Source of the DNA: Candidatus Heimdallarchaeota archaeon | GTDB taxonomy: Archaea; Asgardarchaeota; Heimdallarchaeia; Heimdallarchaeales; Heimdallarchaeaceae | Length of the DNA: 50,432 bases | Assembly (NCBI GenBank): GCA_019894795.1 | Contig: JAGXNV010000002.1 | Location: forward strand, 1-50,432 | Direction: 5' to 3' | Part shown: positions 37,047-46,485 of the stretch, one piece after another | Layout of the letters: every line of letters begins with the position of its first letter | Position numbering within the stretch: position 1 is the stretch's first letter | The notes under the pieces: model-generated | What the model saw: the letters and a program-made list of their open reading frames with translations, nothing else | Databases searched by the model: none | What the model was told of the DNA's origin: nothing | Position numbers and translations under genes: made by a program

Positions 37047-37874
37047 TTGAATTTGGTAATGATGAAAGATTCAAGTTATAACATTGATAATATCATCGTC
37101 GAGGGCTCTGATTTGTATATAGTTTTAGATCAAAGAAAGAACTGGATCACTAAAGCAATTTCAGGCAAGCAGTTTCATTGCCACAAAGGATTTTTTGATT
37201 ATGATGATATAATCGGAAAACCCTATGGTTCACGAGTTGAAACAAATAAATCTGCAACCCTTTCAATATACAAACCTCTTCCCAGTGATTATCTATCAAA
37301 ATTAACCCATAGTTCTCAAATAATCTATCCTAAGGATGCGGGTTTAATTTTAATGAACACAGGAATAGCACCAGGATCTAAGGTTATCGAAACTGGTACA
37401 GGTAGTGGAGCATTAACTTCGATTTTAGCTACTTATGTGAAAACTGATGGTCATGTCTTCACTTATGAAATAAGAGAAGAAGCATTTAACACCTCAACTA
37501 AAAACATTCAAAGACTAGGACTAGAATCTTATGTTACTATAAAGAACAAAGATGCTTCTTTAGGATTTGATGAAACAAATGCTGATGCAGTCGTATTAGA
37601 TTTAGGAGACCCATGTGAAGTTATTCCTCATGCACATACTTCACTCAAATATAGTGGTACAATAGCTGTGTTTTTACCAACCTACAATCAAGTAGAAAAA
37701 GTCTATACCAAACTACAGGAATTTCATTTTGGAGAAATAAAAGCCATTGAGCTCATTAAAAGAGAAATGCAGTTGAAGGTCAATGCAATAAGACCAAATA
37801 CAAGGATGATTGGCCATACTGGTTTCTTGATTTTTGCTAGAAAATTATATCAAGAGGGAGAAGAATGTCGATAA
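37047..37874 (+). CDS. tRNA (adenine-N1)-methyltransferase TrmI-like
   Basis: SQIIYPKDAGLILMNTGIAPGSKVIETGTGSGALTSILA; LDLGDPCEVI; TrmI-type N-terminal domain. Confidence 0.88.
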   Translation: MNLVMMKDSSYNIDNIIVEGSDLYIVLDQRKNWITKAISGKQFHCHKGFFDYDDIIGKPYGSRVETNKSATLSIYKPLPSDYLSKLTHSSQIIYPKDAGLILMNTGIAPGSKVIETGTGSGALTSILATYVKTDGHVFTYEIREEAFNTSTKNIQRLGLESYVTIKNKDASLGFDETNADAVVLDLGDPCEVIPHAHTSLKYSGTIAVFLPTYNQVEKVYTKLQEFHFGEIKAIELIKREMQLKVNAIRPNTRMIGHTGFLIFARKLYQEGEECR

Positions 37875-38335
37875 TTTTCCGATGTAATAACTGTGAAACT
37901 ATTAACGACATTCCAAACAATCACCAGTACAGGCTGTGTAAGGACTGCGGGAAACTAATTACTTATACACCTGGAGAAGCAATAATTGTTGATGATATAG
38001 AAATTGGGCACAATGTTTTTCTACAAAGTGGAAAGTTATCTACTTCTGAAGCTGAGAAATTTTTTCAGATTACTGATACACATAAACAAAAGATATCTGA
38101 TATAATTACTGCTTTTGAAAAAAAGTCAGCTATCTTGTTTGATATTCAATCAACAAATTTGCCAGATACTGTTCTTTCTATTTTAAAGCAAAGTAAAACA
38201 CAATCTTTGGATGAGCTCATAAGAAATTGTAGATTGTTTGATATATCTCTACCTAAACTTGAAGCAATTATACTCCAATTAAAAAAAGAAGGTTATGCAT
38301 ATCAACCAAAAAGCTGGTTGATATTGTTAGCTTAG
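37865..38335 (+). CDS. Zinc-ribbon plus winged-helix-like small protein
   Basis: CNNCETIN...RLCKDCGKL; C-terminal helix-rich region; overlaps trmI-like gene. Confidence 0.6.
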   Translation: MSIIFRCNNCETINDIPNNHQYRLCKDCGKLITYTPGEAIIVDDIEIGHNVFLQSGKLSTSEAEKFFQITDTHKQKISDIITAFEKKSAILFDIQSTNLPDTVLSILKQSKTQSLDELIRNCRLFDISLPKLEAIILQLKKEGYAYQPKSWLILLA

Positions 38336-38338
38336 AAA

Positions 38339-38986
38339 CTACTTGTATTTTCTTTTACCTAATTTTTCTTTCAACCACCCATAGAAAATTAGCCCTATGA
38401 GTGCCAATACAATAACAACAAATACAATTCCAATTCCTATAATAGTCCCAGAAGAATTGCTACTCAAGTCAACAACTGAAACAGTGATGTTCTCAGCAGC
38501 TATGAAATCCCTTGCAGGAGGGCCTAGCTCACTTGCAGCTTCATATGAATTTTCAGCTGTAAAATAAATTGTTAAATTGTATTTTGCTTCTATATTTTGA
38601 ACATCAGCTACAATAGATCCTGTAAATGTGTCACCAGATTCAAGAGTTCTATAGTTTTGATCAAAGCTAACACTATAATTTTCATTAAAACGTATATTTC
38701 CATCCATATGCTCAAAATGAGCAGTTAGAGAAACAACAGTAACAGATAGATCACCAAAATTGCCTAATGTTGCAAAAATATTCACTGATTCTCCTCTTAC
38801 TAGATTTGTGGATGATATTCCACCTTCAAAAGCTTGAATATAACCATCTTGTTCTATAACTTGGTTGTTTTGATAATCATTACTCATTTCTGCTTTGATA
38901 GCATTAGATGCTGTTACCAGTGTCAGCAGCACTAATACCCCTATAAAACTAAATCTTTTCACTGAGTTTTTTTGCATTGCAATCAT
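38339..38986 (-). CDS. Secreted, C-terminally anchored beta-sandwich (CARDB-like) protein
   Basis: Signal peptide, GESVNIFATLGNFGDLSVTVVSLTAHF..., C-terminal TM followed by basic tail. Confidence 0.6.
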   Translation of the reverse strand: MIAMQKNSVKRFSFIGVLVLLTLVTASNAIKAEMSNDYQNNQVIEQDGYIQAFEGGISSTNLVRGESVNIFATLGNFGDLSVTVVSLTAHFEHMDGNIRFNENYSVSFDQNYRTLESGDTFTGSIVADVQNIEAKYNLTIYFTAENSYEAASELGPPARDFIAAENITVSVVDLSSNSSGTIIGIGIVFVVIVLALIGLIFYGWLKEKLGKRKYK

Positions 38987-39618
38987 CCTTCTTGAATAAG
39001 CATTAAAGATAACTCTCTTTTAATCGTTCCTAATGCTCTCTCTATCCTCTTTTCATAAGTATTATTAATACTTATTTTTCCATCAGAAGTAACAATTATT
39101 AATCCTCCTATACTTTCAATGAAACTATTAGAAAGCTTAATTTCAGTCTTTAACTTATTTTCCTTTTCCAATTTGTCAGTTATATTGGTAAGAAATTGTT
39201 TTGTAAGAATTTTCTTATCTTGCTCCCTATAATTAACAATAACTTCTGATTCTTTGAGTGTTAAAATTGCTGTCAGCAATAGATTCTCTAGGCTTTTCTC
39301 GTACTCTTTAGTTGTAGTTAAAGACTTGATTTTTTCAGTAGCTTTTACAATAAATTCATCCACTAATTCGTCACGAAACTTTGTTAACTTCAACCTTAAA
39401 TCTAATTCTTGTTTAGCTTTCTCTTTTAGGAATTCAGCTTCTACTTTCTTATTTGCAGCTTCTACGATATCATTTTTAGTTTGCAGAATTTTGACTTCAA
39501 TGTCTTTCTCAATTTCATCTATTGCTTTTTTCTGACTAGCCATAATATCTTTAATCAGCTTATCTGTGTTTTTTCTAATTTTATCTACGATTTCAGGATT
39601 GAAATATTCGTCACTCAT
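38983..39618 (-). CDS. V/A-type ATP synthase subunit E-like coiled-coil protein
   Basis: Long N-terminal charged coiled coil, C-terminal SIGGLIIVTSDGKISINNTYEKRIERALGTIKREL typical of subunit E. Confidence 0.75.
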   Translation of the reverse strand: MSDEYFNPEIVDKIRKNTDKLIKDIMASQKKAIDEIEKDIEVKILQTKNDIVEAANKKVEAEFLKEKAKQELDLRLKLTKFRDELVDEFIVKATEKIKSLTTTKEYEKSLENLLLTAILTLKESEVIVNYREQDKKILTKQFLTNITDKLEKENKLKTEIKLSNSFIESIGGLIIVTSDGKISINNTYEKRIERALGTIKRELSLMLIQEG

Positions 39619-39721
39619 TTCCTAGCTCTCCGAATCAATGAGAATTTGAAAAAGTCTTAATAAGTTGAATTATAAAAGTTATGGTTTAATATTAAACCAA
39701 AAATCGATGATAAATTTGAAC

Positions 39722-40744
39722 TTATTCAAACAGTGTTTCATCCTCTGCATATCTATAAGCTATTGCGAATAGAATAAAGAAAACACTTGCTGAGATGGCA
39801 ACAACTAGAGTGATCATGCCACCCCAATAACTCGCAATGAAATTTACTGCAATGAATATTGGCACCATTAATATGCCTCCTCCTCCATCATCTCTAGTCA
39901 TCTTCTTTCTCCATCTAACCACCATTTCCGTCAAACTTAATGCAACTGCTATCCCATTGATAATGAACATTGATAGATGAGATGAGTTCCAGTTAGCTGC
40001 AAATATGAAGATAAGTAAAAAGCCTCCGAATAAGAAGAATTTGATTACTAATCCAATTCTGCTTTCAGCTGGTTTTGTATAAGATACTTGTGCTGCTCCT
40101 TCACGCAAGAATATGAAGAAATTAGCTATTGCCATTGCACATGCTAGACATAAAACAACCCCATAGAAAAATTCAGAGTAAACAACCCAAAACTCCCAAA
40201 TAGGTTGAATTACAGTTGCATACTCGGCATAGAACGCTATTGTTACCATCAAAGGTATTGCCGCAAGTAGAAGTCCAGGAATAACTATCAAGATGGCGGG
40301 TATGTTCTTCTTAACCCCAAAAGCGTATAATAGTAGTTTTACTGCAAAGAATGCTCCAAACACTGCAATTATTGGGGATCCGAATGGCAAGATGAAGAAA
40401 AATAAACAGAATATAGCATTTACCATATAGAATAATTTTGTATCTATTCTAACTTTACCGAGAGCTCTCCACATCAACTCATATGAATTTGAGATTTTAT
40501 TAGCTCGTACGATTGAAGCAAGAGTGAATGGCAGTGCAAAGATGAGTGGTGCAACAATTTTCAGAATGATAAAATCACCATTTCCTGAGGAAAAGATATT
40601 GCTATCTGACCAGAATATGAACGAATCTAGAGACATGTCTTTCATTGGTCCTAGAAACGCCCATAAGTAGAAGAAAGTCGGAAAAATAAAAATTTGAAGC
40701 AAGACAATGAGTCTATTAATCATCATTCCTCTCATATCAACCAT
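39722..40744 (-). CDS. Multi-TM membrane protein of unknown function
   Basis: About 9-10 hydrophobic segments; no motif recognised. Confidence 0.65.
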   Translation of the reverse strand: MVDMRGMMINRLIVLLQIFIFPTFFYLWAFLGPMKDMSLDSFIFWSDSNIFSSGNGDFIILKIVAPLIFALPFTLASIVRANKISNSYELMWRALGKVRIDTKLFYMVNAIFCLFFFILPFGSPIIAVFGAFFAVKLLLYAFGVKKNIPAILIVIPGLLLAAIPLMVTIAFYAEYATVIQPIWEFWVVYSEFFYGVVLCLACAMAIANFFIFLREGAAQVSYTKPAESRIGLVIKFFLFGGFLLIFIFAANWNSSHLSMFIINGIAVALSLTEMVVRWRKKMTRDDGGGGILMVPIFIAVNFIASYWGGMITLVVAISASVFFILFAIAYRYAEDETLFE

Positions 40745-40844
40745 ATACTAACACCTTGGAAAGGAAAAGCCAACGGAAATAAAAAAACATTTCCTTTTAG
40801 CGTCACTGAACTAAACTTTATTAAATCGTATCAGTTAATAATCC

Positions 40845-42113
40845 ATGAGGGTTATGACCGAAAATTCAGCTTCACTGGAAGATATGTTAAAAAAATATAC
40901 CATCCAGATTCATGACTTAGAGTACATACTTAATTTCATGCAAAAAGAAAGTATTTCCCCACAACTGGCAATGCGTAGAATTAAGTTATTCGAGAAATTA
41001 CAAGAGAAAATGTCACAAACACAATCTAACGATAAAGTAAAAGAGCTGACCTCTGAACTCGATCACTTATCTAAAATGGTGGAAGAGCTTCAATCTGAGA
41101 AAACGAAATTGGATAAAGAAATTGAGGATACAAGGTTAGAACAAGATCTTTTCAACGCAGAAAGGGAAGAGCTAAAACTACAGATGCATGCGTTAATGGG
41201 TTCTATTGAATCTATTGAAACTGAAGCTGAAGAAGAAGAAGAGAAACTGGAAGAAGAGAACCAGACATTAAAAAAGAAAATTAGTGTAATGACTGCAGGA
41301 TGTCAAACATTAAAGGATAGGGTCCTTGAAATTACTTCTGAAAATGCATCACTTCGACCATTAGCACAAGGTCTTGAGAAAAGTCTTGAAATTATAATGG
41401 AAGGAAATCAGATTCCAAATGAACTTGGTATATCGGTTCCAAAGGAGATTATCGCTAAGCAACCTGTTGAAATACCTTCCACTAAAGCAGAATCTACTCC
41501 TGCTCCATCTAGAATAACTGAAACTATATCTCCAGATCAGGTGAAGTTTGTTGCACAAACTCCTGTTTCAGAAACGAAACCTTCTACTCAATCAACTGAA
41601 TCGATATCAGCTTCAACCTCTTCAATACCAGTTTCTAAACCACCAGTTGAAATAAAAGAAAGCTCAGTTTTAAGAAAGCCGGTTATAAAAGAAAAGTTGT
41701 TTGCAGATATTGATGAGATTGATAGAGCTGTATCTGCTCCTGCAAAAGAATCGCAGCCTGCTCCAGAAGCAGAATCAAAACCAGCCCCAACACCTAAACC
41801 CAGACCAAAACATGTAGAAGAAGATAGACCCGCAAAAATTTCAGTAAGTTCCAAACCTTCACCTGAAGGAAACCAAGTTTCAGCAAAAACAGAGAAAATA
41901 TTACGTCTATTCATTTCCTACGCTGAACAGGCAGATACTGATGAAAACTGGAAAGCAAGAATTGCAGCTATTTGTGACATGGATGAAGCATACATTGAAT
42001 TAGGTGGTTTAGCTATGTCTCAAGTTTATTCATACCAAACTCAAACTCTAAAGAAGAGGAAAGAATTTCAAAGATTATTGAATTCTTGGATTGAGAACGG
42101 GTTACCTCGATAG
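40845..42113 (+). CDS. Coiled-coil protein with Pro/Ser/Thr-rich linker and conserved helical C-terminus
   Basis: Heptad-rich 50-200, low-complexity 215-330, C-terminal EKILRLFISYAEQADTDENWKARIAAICDMDEAYIELGGLAMSQ. Confidence 0.7.
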   Translation: MRVMTENSASLEDMLKKYTIQIHDLEYILNFMQKESISPQLAMRRIKLFEKLQEKMSQTQSNDKVKELTSELDHLSKMVEELQSEKTKLDKEIEDTRLEQDLFNAEREELKLQMHALMGSIESIETEAEEEEEKLEEENQTLKKKISVMTAGCQTLKDRVLEITSENASLRPLAQGLEKSLEIIMEGNQIPNELGISVPKEIIAKQPVEIPSTKAESTPAPSRITETISPDQVKFVAQTPVSETKPSTQSTESISASTSSIPVSKPPVEIKESSVLRKPVIKEKLFADIDEIDRAVSAPAKESQPAPEAESKPAPTPKPRPKHVEEDRPAKISVSSKPSPEGNQVSAKTEKILRLFISYAEQADTDENWKARIAAICDMDEAYIELGGLAMSQVYSYQTQTLKKRKEFQRLLNSWIENGLPR

Positions 42114-42216
42114 GTTATCAAGCAATCAACTATTTACTGCGGTGTGTTCTTTTATCGAAGATTGGTAGAGTTTAGCAAAAATTAAAAAAGGATAGAGAGA
42201 TTTCGATTTAATAAAT

Positions 42217-42312
42217 GGGCCAGTAGTCTAGTCCGGATAAGGCACCAGCCTTCGGAAGAGTTAATCTGAAGACAGCTGGGGGTCGTAGGTTCAAGTCCTA
42301 CCTGGTCCGCCA
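42217..42312 (+). tRNA. tRNA-Arg (anticodon TCG) with 18-nt intron at 42256-42273, CCA encoded
   Basis: Acceptor GGGCCAG/CTGGTCC; D-arm; anticodon stem CCAGC/GCTGG; hBHBh' motif: CTTC-[GGA]-AGA-gttaa-TCT-GAAG-[ACA]; T-arm GTAGG-TTCAAGT-CCTAC; discriminator G. Confidence 0.9.
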
Positions 42313-42360
42313 CACCATTATTTATTGTTTACACAATAAAGTTTTTTTGCAAATAATCTA

Positions 42361-43107
42361 TTGGGAAGTTGTTGTATAGTAATGATTGTTGAAATATCTA
42401 GAACCTCATTCTTCCAGGTCACTCTTTTGCTATGTCTATTTATTGTATTTTCTCCATCTCTAATTTCTAGTAATCAAGGAATAAATCTAAAAATTGGAGA
42501 TGTGATTGTATATGATGTTCTAGAAGCTAGTAACACTTCCAATTTATTCTTTGGTGCATGGCCTCCAGGCGATTATTTAGGTAATTGGACCGTCAACCAG
42601 AATGAAAGAATAGTCTATGAACTAACGAATGTAACAACAAGTGAAATAGAAGGGGGGCTTGATCTGGGTAATTATTCTTTCTTAGAAGTAAGAAGTATCG
42701 ATATAGCTAGTGCTTTGGTACTTAGTATCTATCCTTGGAACGGAGGTTTCTTTGCAAATGCAACAAACTGGAATGGAATAATGGAAATGGTTGAAAATAC
42801 TAACACATCTGTTACAATTGTAGAGGGCTTGGAGCATAATGTCAACAATGAAGCACAATTATTCAATGTCTATATATTTAGCACAGAAAATTATTATGGT
42901 CAAGATTCCTTATTTTGTTATGACATTGATAGTGGAGTACTACTTAGCGCTTACTCATCATTTGGTGAATATTATCTCAATATTTCACTGTCCTCCACCA
43001 ATTTTGAAATGCAGAATACAAATATAATTTCTTACTATTTCCTATCTTATGTTTCTTTATTTCTGATAATAGCATTAATCATACGCAAACGTTCACAAAA
43101 ATTGTAA
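42361..43107 (+). CDS. Secreted/membrane-anchored protein of unknown function
   Basis: Signal peptide and C-terminal TM (YYFLSYVSLFLIIALIIRKRSQKL); TTG start. Confidence 0.6.
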   Translation: MGSCCIVMIVEISRTSFFQVTLLLCLFIVFSPSLISSNQGINLKIGDVIVYDVLEASNTSNLFFGAWPPGDYLGNWTVNQNERIVYELTNVTTSEIEGGLDLGNYSFLEVRSIDIASALVLSIYPWNGGFFANATNWNGIMEMVENTNTSVTIVEGLEHNVNNEAQLFNVYIFSTENYYGQDSLFCYDIDSGVLLSAYSSFGEYYLNISLSSTNFEMQNTNIISYYFLSYVSLFLIIALIIRKRSQKL

Positions 43108-43211
43108 CTTTTACTTTAATCTAATGAATTTTTCCAAAAAAAACTGCAAAAGTTGATGAACTAGCCACAAGAAATATTAAACCTAACCGAATATAAAGAA
43201 ATGAGTAACAT

Positions 43212-44033
43212 ATGAGTGAGAGTACACAAAAGTGTTCAAGTTGTTCAGAGACAGTTCCTTTAGAATACTCTGTTTGCCCTTTCTGTGGTTTTGGTTTATT
43301 AGAATATGAACTTAAGAAGTTTTCATTCAAACCTAAACTCAAAGAAGTGTTTATTCGAATTTATTCTTTTTTCAGAAGACCGTTTAAAACCAGTGAAGAA
43401 TTTGGTGTCGCAACAGAATCTAAAGGTACAAATATATTGCTATTACTATTCTCACTATTCTTATCACTCAGATACTATATGGTTATCCTAAAGGCTAATT
43501 TGAACTACTCAGTAACAATAATTATAGGGAATCCTGAAGCTTTTCACATCTCTCTTTCAATGGGTCTTATCCTATTTCTAGTTACCTTACTTCTTATGCC
43601 GTTCATTATATGGATAATTTACAAATTATTCTTTAATATTGGAACTTGGTTAATGTCTAAATTTGCTAATATGTTAGGTTCTGAAACAACGAAAAAACAA
43701 TATCAAACTATTGCTGGTTATGCTATAGCTCCCATTGTTATAGGTGAATTTCTCGGCATTCTTTTCACTTTAATAGGTCGTTCAGGATCTTTGGGTAATG
43801 CTGGTGGAGTTAGTTTTAATGATTTTGCTTCATATGTAACTACATTGTATAATTCTCCAGTCATGCTTGTATTCAAGATTCTAATGATTATACTGTGGGT
43901 TGTAATGATAATTTATACAACAATAGGTCTACGTGTAGTTGGAAAAATGAACTGGATTTCAGCGGCTATTTCAACAACTTTACCCATAGCAGTATTCGTT
44001 TATTTCTTTTACTTCTTGAATCTTTTTGGGTAA
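43212..44033 (+). CDS. Zinc-ribbon plus Yip1-like multi-TM protein
   Basis: CSSCSETVPLEYSVCPFCGFG, then FIRIYSFFRRPFKTSEEFG and five TM-like segments with GYAIAPIVIGEFLG, typical Yip1-family layout. Confidence 0.7.
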   Translation: MSESTQKCSSCSETVPLEYSVCPFCGFGLLEYELKKFSFKPKLKEVFIRIYSFFRRPFKTSEEFGVATESKGTNILLLLFSLFLSLRYYMVILKANLNYSVTIIIGNPEAFHISLSMGLILFLVTLLLMPFIIWIIYKLFFNIGTWLMSKFANMLGSETTKKQYQTIAGYAIAPIVIGEFLGILFTLIGRSGSLGNAGGVSFNDFASYVTTLYNSPVMLVFKILMIILWVVMIIYTTIGLRVVGKMNWISAAISTTLPIAVFVYFFYFLNLFG

Positions 44034-44126
44034 AACACACTTTTTTTCTTTCATTTTCTCTATTCGAACAAAATCACCCTAGAAAATGTTTTGAATACAG
44101 ACGGGGAATAGTCATGAGGACGTTTC

Positions 44127-45128
44127 ATGGAAGAAGGAAAAGCTACATTCATGAGAGATATTGGAGAAAAAGAATTTCTATCCAAAATTTTCCAGTATGT
44201 TGACACTCCCTTGTTAGAGTTTAATGATGATGCATCAGCTATTGAGCTACCTTCTGGAGAAATATTAGTGATTAATGTTGATATGCTAGTTCAAGGAACT
44301 GATGTCCTTCCAGGTATGGCTCCTTTCCAGATTGGTATGAAAGCGGTCACAATGGCTGTTAGTGATATAGTAGCTAAAGGCGTTAAACCAGTTGGTTGTT
44401 TAGCAAGCGTCGGTTTTTCCTCTAAAATGAATGTTGTAGAGGCAGAGGAAATAATTCAAGGCATTAAGAAGCAATGCACGTCTTATGATTGCTTATTTTT
44501 AGGAGGAGATTTGAATGAGAGCAAAGAAACTATTGTAGATATTGTTTCTTTTGGTACTTGTAGTAAAACTAAGTTAATTCCTCGAAAAGGTGCTATCTCT
44601 GGTGATCTGATATATTCGACTGGATTGTTTGGGTTGACTTCTTTAGGTTTTGAAATGTTACTAGAAGGGAGAAAAATTGAAACTGCTCTGCAAATTAAAA
44701 TACTTGAAGCTGTTTACGAACCATCTGCTAGAAATGAGTTTTTAGCAATATTACAAAACCTTCCAATAAAAATTTGCATGGATAGCTCTGATGGTCTTTT
44801 GGTTACCTTAAACGATCTATCAACTATTAATGATCTCGGAATTAATATAACAACTCTCCCTTTACATCCTGAAATCAAGGAATTTGCTGAAAAGAATGAG
44901 CTTAATCCCTTAGATTTAACCTTTAAGGGAGGAGAAGAATTCGAACTTATTTTTGCAGTGTCTCCAGAAACCAAGCAAATACTAGAATCTAAGACAAAGG
45001 AACTGGGACTTATTGTGTACCACCTCGGGATATTTGATAGTAATATCAAAGGGATGAAAATAACTGACCCTTCTTACTCCAACCTTAAACTACCTAAAAA
45101 CGGATATGAGCACTTTAAAAATAAATAG
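44127..45128 (+). CDS. thiL: Thiamine-monophosphate kinase
   Basis: GEKEFLSKIFQYV...DDASAIELPSGEILVINVDMLVQGTDVLPGM...VSDIVAKGVKP...GGDLNE...MDSSDGL. Confidence 0.9.
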   Translation: MEEGKATFMRDIGEKEFLSKIFQYVDTPLLEFNDDASAIELPSGEILVINVDMLVQGTDVLPGMAPFQIGMKAVTMAVSDIVAKGVKPVGCLASVGFSSKMNVVEAEEIIQGIKKQCTSYDCLFLGGDLNESKETIVDIVSFGTCSKTKLIPRKGAISGDLIYSTGLFGLTSLGFEMLLEGRKIETALQIKILEAVYEPSARNEFLAILQNLPIKICMDSSDGLLVTLNDLSTINDLGINITTLPLHPEIKEFAEKNELNPLDLTFKGGEEFELIFAVSPETKQILESKTKELGLIVYHLGIFDSNIKGMKITDPSYSNLKLPKNGYEHFKNK

Positions 45129-45174
45129 TAATATACTGACAAAAAGTGTTTAATAACTCAGTTAAATCTCTCTA

Positions 45175-46434
45175 ATGATTATTATGCCAAAGATAACAAA
45201 GATTGTAGCAAGAGAAATTTTGGATTCACGAGGAAATCCAACAGTTGAGGTAGATCTTTTTACTACTGAAGGTTTTGGTAGAGCTTTAGTTCCTTCAGGA
45301 GCTTCAACTGGTGAGCATGAAGCTTTAGAATTAAGGGATAAAGACGAACGTTTTCTAGGAAAAGGTGTTAAGAAGGCTATAGCGAACATCATGGATTTAA
45401 TTGCACCAAAATTAATAGGTGAGGAAGTTACAGAACAAAGGAATATTGATAGAATTATGCTTGACCTTGATGGAACAGAAAACAAATCCAAACTTGGTGC
45501 CAATGCAATGCTTGGTGTTTCTTTAGCAGCTTGCAAAGCAGCTGCAAATGGTTTGAATACCCCCCTATACGCCTATCTAAATAATGAAGCTAAAACAATT
45601 CCTGTTCCAATGTTAAACGTAATAAATGGTGGAAAGCATGCTGGTGGTCACCTAAAGATTCAAGAATTTATGCTTATCCCACATGGATTTGAAAAATACT
45701 CTGATGCTTTACGCGCAGCTTGTGAGGTTTACCAAGTTCTAAAAATCAATCTCAAGAAATTCGGTCCTTCAGCCATAAATCTTGGGGATGAAGGAGGTTT
45801 TGGAAGTCCTGTTGATACTGCTCCTGAAGCACTTCAAATGCTAGTTGATGCCATAAAAGATGCAAAATACATTCCTGGACAACAAATTTCAATTGGTTTA
45901 GATTCAGCTGCTGCTGAATTTTATTCCGATGGTTTGTATGAAGTTGATGGTAAAAAATTAACAGGAGATGAATTAGTTGATTATTATATTGACTTAGTTG
46001 AGAAATACCCTATTATCTCACTCGAAGATCCTTTTGATGAAAATGATTTTGAATCATTTGCAAAACTTCATGAAAAACTTCCAGACATATCAGTCGTTGC
46101 TGATGATTTAACTGTGACAAATCCAATAAGAATTCAGATGGCAATAGACAAAAAAGCTGCTAATTATCTTCTACTAAAGGTAAATCAAATAGGGACATTA
46201 ACTGAATCCATACAAGCTGCTGAACTTGCACGAAGCGATGGTTGGGGTATCAATATGTCACACAGATCTGGAGAAACAGAAGACACCTTCATAGCTGATT
46301 TAGCAGTTGCAATTGGTGCTGAAAGAATTAAAACTGGTGCTCCTGCTCGTGGAGAACGTACCGCAAAGTACAATCAACTTTTGAGAATTGAAGAAGAATT
46401 AGGTGAGCGAGCCAAGTATCTAGGGGATAAATAA
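45175..46434 (+). CDS. eno: Enolase (phosphopyruvate hydratase)
   Basis: REILDSRGNPTVEVDL, SGASTGEHEALELRD, NVINGGKHAG, LLLKVNQIGTLTE, SHRSGETEDTFIADLAVA. Confidence 0.98.
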   Translation: MIIMPKITKIVAREILDSRGNPTVEVDLFTTEGFGRALVPSGASTGEHEALELRDKDERFLGKGVKKAIANIMDLIAPKLIGEEVTEQRNIDRIMLDLDGTENKSKLGANAMLGVSLAACKAAANGLNTPLYAYLNNEAKTIPVPMLNVINGGKHAGGHLKIQEFMLIPHGFEKYSDALRAACEVYQVLKINLKKFGPSAINLGDEGGFGSPVDTAPEALQMLVDAIKDAKYIPGQQISIGLDSAAAEFYSDGLYEVDGKKLTGDELVDYYIDLVEKYPIISLEDPFDENDFESFAKLHEKLPDISVVADDLTVTNPIRIQMAIDKKAANYLLLKVNQIGTLTESIQAAELARSDGWGINMSHRSGETEDTFIADLAVAIGAERIKTGAPARGERTAKYNQLLRIEEELGERAKYLGDK

Positions 46435-46485
46435 TCCCTAACCTTTTCTTTTTTCTATATTTTTAACAGAGAATGGATAAACTTT

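Noticed and set aside
41588-41914. Minus-strand ORF 41588-41914 and similar shadow ORFs (12253-12591, 44714-45049, 45162-45536)
   Set aside because: Opposite-strand readings of well-supported genes (coiled-coil protein, vWA protein, thiL, eno); composition is mirror of the coding strand.
42217-42312. tRNA-Glu(TTC) reading of the interrupted tRNA
   Set aside because: Stem and loop counting puts CCAGC/GCTGG at 27-31/39-43 and TCG at 34-36; the BHB geometry fits only this register.
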